DNA of 23,203 nucleotides from Hypholoma sublateritium FD-334 SS-4 (taxonomy: Eukaryota > Basidiomycota > Agaricomycetes > Agaricales > Strophariaceae): assembly GCA_000827495.1 (NCBI GenBank), contig KN817724.1:16904-40106 (forward strand), in the 5' to 3' direction. Positions within the stretch are counted from its first letter, which is position 1, and each line of letters begins with the position of its first letter. The position numbers and the translations under genes are program-made. Positions 19,231 to 23,203 of the stretch are shown here, piece after piece. The notes under the pieces are model-generated. The model was not told the DNA's origin, did not search any database, and was given only the letters and a program-made list of their open reading frames with translations.

Positions 19231-21500
19231 AATTACGTGTGTGAAAGGTGAGCAGAGGCCCTCGGCAACAGAGATATCTGCTCCCCGTTTCCCGCACTCT
19301 GCCCTGTGCCCGGGGAACGGGGAGCGGGCCGGGATTGCGCGGGCCCTCACCGTTTTGTGGCACGAACAGTTCAGTCGGTTTGCGAGCTACGGAATGCCAC
19401 TGGTAAAACAGATTCGCTTGCACGACCGGCGGAACTTGAAGAGAAAAAATGCAGCCACTGTGGAGTGGGGCTTTGTGGAACGTTAAATGGTACTACAACC
19501 CTTGCGCCAGAGAACGACGACCAATTAGCTAAATTAGGACAGGCGCACGTATGCCTCAGCGCGATTGTNTGTAACATTCCAACTCCATGGCNCCGCTGCG
19601 CTACCCGGGGATGGGACACCCGGGACGAGTGCGCGCCACCGCGCCATGTCCGCGGGATCGCGACAATAATATCTCGCACCCCCTCGGAAATTGCACGTAC
19701 AGCAGCGTTAGCCGACGCGCGCACACCGCCCCGGCGAGAGGACGTCCAGATGTGATAAATAGCGGGCATCGCTGGAGATTGCGCTGGCATCCCAGATACA
19801 CGACAGCGCGACCCACCTCCTGTGCCACCCTTCAAAGGCCGCCTCCGCCCGTCCGCCCCGTGGGATCTTCTTGCCCTCCCGGAAGCACCGTGGCGGCCGT
19901 CTCCGAGCCCGTGCACGCGTGCGTCCGCGCGTGGGAGCGTGCATGACCTGGGCGACGCTCGCGTATTCGTATCTGGTATCTGCGGTGCGCGTGCCTCCTC
20001 GTGGTGTATCGACGATTGTGCGGTCCAAGGCGGGCCCTGCGTTGCTCCAGAGATAGAGCCTTGACTCCGCCCAATACGGACGGATGGGAGCGACTCAATG
20101 AGTCACCGCGATATTGCCAAAGATCGCACTTTCAGTCCGAGAAGGGCCCACACCGCGCTCACACCGTATCGCGCGCCGTCGAGGCCGCTCGCCGTAAGTA
20201 CTTATCCTGCGCTGCTGAGTAGCACGCATACGCGCGCGTCCGCCCCAGGAAGCGCGTGTATTCTGGGATCAGCAAGCCGACGGCCCGCGATGCGGTGCGT
20301 CGCCTTCGCCGGGATCGGGTGCCGTTTTTAGGACGGGCAGTGGGCGGGGCAGGACCTGTAGTCAGCAGCGTAGCATTATCAGTGTCATATGTCCTGCGAA
20401 TGCTACTAAATAAGAATGCCGGGGATCATCGTGCTCTGGCAGCAGCTGCCCGGGCGAATACCGAGTGGGCAGCACGCCGGCCGCGCCTAGCGAGAGCGGG
20501 GTACGCGGCTCCAGTGCCGGGCAGATGCGCGCGGGCGACGTGCACCCCGGCGGAGCCGCNCGCAGAGCCAGCTCGCTTTCCTGATTCCGCGAGAAGGCAT
20601 GCGGGTTCGCGCGCGCTGGGCGCAGTGCAGTGCGCCTTCTATGATTCAGACAAAACGAGGGTTCGAGTTAGATGATAATCAAGGAGGAGCGGGGGCGGAT
20701 TGTGATGGTGTCGCAAGTAATTTTGGCAGGTGCCCACGGGTCGGCGGCACTGGGAAGGCCCTTGAATTCGCATGCATATCAAGGAGATCACGTATGACAT
20801 GCGGAATGGTATTATTATGCCTAACCAATTCAGCCATGCAATTTATCATGGGAGAGGTGCACAGCACAACTCGCTGGGAAAGGTGTGCGTGGTGTAGTGC
20901 CAAGTGGGAGTATGCGCTCTGAGGCGCAGGAGTCAGGGTGAGGGCCTGCAGAGTCAGGCGCAGCGGGGCCGCGTCCCGGGGCGACCTTGCTCAGCGACAG
21001 CGCAGCCGAAGGCGAGCACGGAAGAGAAGACAAACCGGAGACGGAGGGTGAGAACCTGAGGTCCGATCACTCAGAGCTGATCGGGATCGTCGGAGGCATG
21101 GGCGCCAATACACGCCCTGCAAAGCCGGTGCGCGCGCTGAGGCATGACGTCCAGGCTCTCGTCAGATGTGGGACACGAGTGTGACATACTCTGGAGTGCT
21201 AGAATATGGCAATATTGGTATTCCATCTGTGGGGGGATCGGCGCGTGCTACGAAAGGCAGCGGGTAGATGCGGGGAACATGTGCGAGCTGGGCCGTTACG
21301 TCAACCGAGGGCCTGCAGAGCTGAGTAGTTTGGCGAGATTGGATAGATTGGCCTGCAGGAGCTGAGCAGTGGAGCTTATAGGGAAGTGTGAGCCAGGCGC
21401 CGGTTTGTGCCTTTGTGGGCGGTGCGCGCAGGACCCATGGAAACGCTGGTTTTGTAATGCTCGACACCGAGACGTCTCGGGGATAAACGAGGGGAAATTT
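19231..21500. other. CpG-rich stretch with no recognised gene
   Basis: Many overlapping frames up to 181 codons occur on both strands, as expected for GC-rich DNA. None shows a domain I know. The most protein-like piece is CSHCGVGLCGTLNGTT (about 19450-19500), which has CxxC spacing but no continuation. Single Ns lie at about 19568, 19592 and 20560. A short direct repeat GGCCTGCAG with GAGCTGAG occurs near 21310 and 21350. Decayed gene or repeat DNA is possible. Confidence 0.35.
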
Positions 21501-21720
21501 CATGAGTCAATTCGGCTGAAAATAATTAGGCAAACTTTGAACATTGCAAATACACGAAAGCCAACGTGCGAAGCGCCCCACGCCTATTTATAAAGAAAGC
21601 AATTAGCATAATGTTCTCGCTCACCCAGCACGTCATCCTCCTGTGGAATATTAGTCTATATCTTACATATATTCGGGCGTTATAGTCAAACCTTGGGCAG
21701 CCACCCTGTGGATAAACATC

Positions 21721-22080
21721 ACTCGAGGTGATACTATGCTCCAAATTTTGCAGCATCGCACCGGAGACGCTACAGTCGATCAGCGCACCCTTCGAGACCC
21801 TTCGGAGGCTAGGCGACGGCAACTTGTCTGAATATGTAGCCGATAGATCCTTATGTTTAGCAGAGACGCTTGGAATGACGCACGACAGTTGCCTGTAACA
21901 CTCTGTAACATCGATGTTTGGCCTACGGAAGGTGTTGATGGCATCCCCGTGTCATTTATGTAGGCATCACAGAGAGATATCATGGAAACCCTGTCTCATT
22001 AGATTTTGTTTGTGCACTACACAGGCCAAAGCCTCCCTCTCAAAGACTCTTGTTTGGCGTTGTTGCTTTGTCCCGCAAGT
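21721..22080 (+). other. Coding-like tract, unrecognised
   Basis: A plus frame reads ETLQSISAPFETLRRLGD, then NLSEYVADRSLCLAETLG (about 21755-21875). A second frame reads PVTLCNIDVWPTEGVDGIP (about 21890-21950) and meets a GTAGGC donor at 21960; an AG at 22002 would give a 43-nt intron. The frames differ, so either an unrecognised intron or a frameshift lies between them. No family is recognised. Confidence 0.3.
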
Positions 22081-22134
22081 ACGTAGGTACAAGGCGCTGT
22101 CTGTGAGCATGCTTGGCGCTAGGAACGGTGTGAT

Positions 22135-22622
22135 TCATCCGGGCGCCACTGTACCTCTGGGGAAATAGTGTTCTGCATATGTGGCATTGAAGAAATGGCC
22201 ACCGGTATCTCTGCGACTTGATTGCAGGGGACCGCAGGCAGCACCTAACAATACCAATATGACCTGCCTCCGTCGTAGTAAAGCGCCTGTTCGGTCGCAT
22301 TCACGATATTGGAACTGGTCAATGTAAGCTGACTTGACACGCTCGACAGGAGGTGATGTACAAACAGAGTAGAGATGAATGGGCCACTGCCTGTGACTGA
22401 GCATTTTAGTGTATAGTTTGGATCGGAAACATGAGCGGCGGGTGAGTACCAGATAAGACATATCACGTACCTTGCCATTTGTGGCCTTAGAATCTCGTCC
22501 TCCTCGAGAGGAGTGCTCGTTATCTTCACAACATGCTCCGCTTCGATAGCAGGACACGCCTGCTTGGTCATGTTCCCGGCATTGGAGCTAATGAACGCAA
22601 GCTGACTTGATGCGCTCGACAT
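22135..22622 (-). CDS. Possible two-exon small protein, unknown function
   Basis: An ATG at 22622 opens exon 1 (22622-22471), which reads MSSASSQLAFISSNAGNM and HVVKITSTPLEEDEIL. A GTACGTG donor starts a 74-nt intron (22470-22397) ending in CTCAG. Exon 2 (22396-22135) joins in frame and contains PVERVKSAYIDQFQYREC and GHFFNATYAEHYFPRG. The total is 137 residues. The frame is divisible by three and stop-free across the splice, which supports it. A 64-bp copy of the start of exon 1 lies inside exon 2, where it is read in another frame, so an alternative model is possible. No domain is known to me. Confidence 0.35.
22284..22620. repeat. Diverged 64-bp direct duplication
   Basis: Segments 22284-22347 and 22557-22620 align without gaps over 64 bases with 16 differences, 14 of them transitions. 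Both contain the shared core AAGCTGACTTGA and end in gctcgac. They are 273 bp apart. Weaker similarity may continue past their right ends (gtacaaacag versus gaacaaatag). Confidence 0.8.
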
Positions 22623-22898
22623 GAGCTACTGAACAAATAGGCCAAAAGACATGTACCGGGAAACCATCCATCTGCAACAACGACGCGTCGTCGGCATGTG
22701 CATAGTACATTTATCCCCCTGCTTTCCACGCCAGCATCTTTATGTTCCTGTTCCGGTTCAGCATGTGACGCTCCGGCGAATCAACGGCACACCGTCTATG
22801 TGCCTCAGGCACATGCCTGCCGCCTCGCCCGCGCCCTCTTCGAATATGCGCCGTCTTTGAGCTTGACTCTCTGTCTCCCAGGCCAACGCCGAGAAAGA

Positions 22899-23177
22899 TC
22901 AGCCCGTGGGGTGTTGCATGGCTTCAAGCTTCACGCAGTGCATGCGGAACTGGAGTTCGGAGGCGTGGACAAGCGGGACGGTCAGGGTCAGCCGAACAGT
23001 GCATCTGCTTGGCTCGTGATCGTGGACGGCGATGAGCGGACGCCATGGGGCTTCATAGAGGGAATCGCGGGCGGCGGCGGCGGCAGGGCCCACCTCACGG
23101 GCAGGAGACCACGGATTAACCCAGCGCGCTGTGAGGCTGACTGTGGGTCTAGACTCGAATCTCTCAAAACAAAACAA
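22899..23177 (-). CDS. Unrecognised coding-like frame at the window edge
   Basis: A minus-strand frame of 92 codons reads VSLTARWVNPWSPAREVG, then SLYEAPWRPLIAVHDHEP and HASELQFRMHCVKLEA before a stop. It starts from TTG near an AAAAC microsatellite (about 23165-23180), so there is no ATG start inside the frame before residue positions far downstream. It could be an internal or terminal exon of a gene that begins outside the window. No family is recognised. Confidence 0.25.
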   Translation of the reverse strand: MFCFERFESRPTVSLTARWVNPWSPAREVGPAAAAARDSLYEAPWRPLIAVHDHEPSRCTVRLTLTVPLVHASELQFRMHCVKLEAMQHPTG

Positions 23178-23203
23178 AACCCCAGCGGAGAGAGATCTTT
23201 ACT

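Noticed and set aside
19231..20675. Several frames of 100-181 codons as genes
   Set aside because: Overlapping on both strands, low complexity, no splice-coherent model and no domain. Kept only as a CpG-rich stretch.
20640..20680. Possible tRNA T-arm (gggttcgagtta)
   Set aside because: No acceptor, D or anticodon arm can be drawn upstream.

Overview
The window looks like repeat-rich, accessory DNA from a filamentous basidiomycete fungus, probably an agaricomycete. Five things support this. Introns are short (about 45-75 nt) with GTAAGT/GTACGT-type donors and YAG acceptors. There is an intact fungal-type PIF/Harbinger transposase paired with a SANT/Myb-like partner gene. There is a decayed ARMC8/GID5-like gene and a decayed C3HC4 RING gene. 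There are many low-copy and tandem repeats. No bacterial operon structure, rRNA, confident tRNA or CRISPR array is seen. The species cannot be named from the sequence.

Layout. 1-1160: GC-rich block with six related hairpins (stems of about 11-26 bp, TTCGAA-containing) interleaved with an ~80-bp GC-rich unit. 1427-3466: six-exon gene of unknown role with an ATP-grasp-like C-terminal part; it ends abruptly in a perfect palindrome where repeat DNA begins. 3433-6260: repeats, comprising a 1.1-kb AT-rich block bounded by an 11-bp repeated end sequence, a G-rich telomere-like tract, a 128-bp tandem satellite studded with eight 17-bp palindromes, and degenerate AT-rich repeats. 6262-7040 (minus): ARMC8/GID5-like pseudogene whose conserved pieces lie in three frames. 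8000-8456 (minus): unrecognised coding remnant.

8962-12192: the best-supported coding unit. A DDE transposase (plus) converges on a five-exon SANT/Myb-like gene (minus), and their stop codons lie about 25 bp apart. Together they form the two-protein toolkit of a PIF/Harbinger DNA transposon, with no disabling lesion visible in either frame. Its terminal inverted repeats could not be found by eye.

12193-17800: decayed gene material. The clearest pieces are a RING-finger pseudogene (14017-15905) and a chain of three small phase-compatible exons ending at 17077. 17800-19230: AT-rich non-coding DNA with a diverged ~195-200-bp tandem duplication. 19230-21500: CpG-rich DNA in which no gene is recognised. 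21720-23177: small coding-like tracts, including a possible two-exon minus-strand gene (22135-22622) that contains a 64-bp diverged duplication.

Apart from the two transposon genes, which would act together in transposition, there is no sign that the genes here form a functional cluster. The window reads as a graveyard of transposons and degraded host genes around one possibly live Harbinger element.
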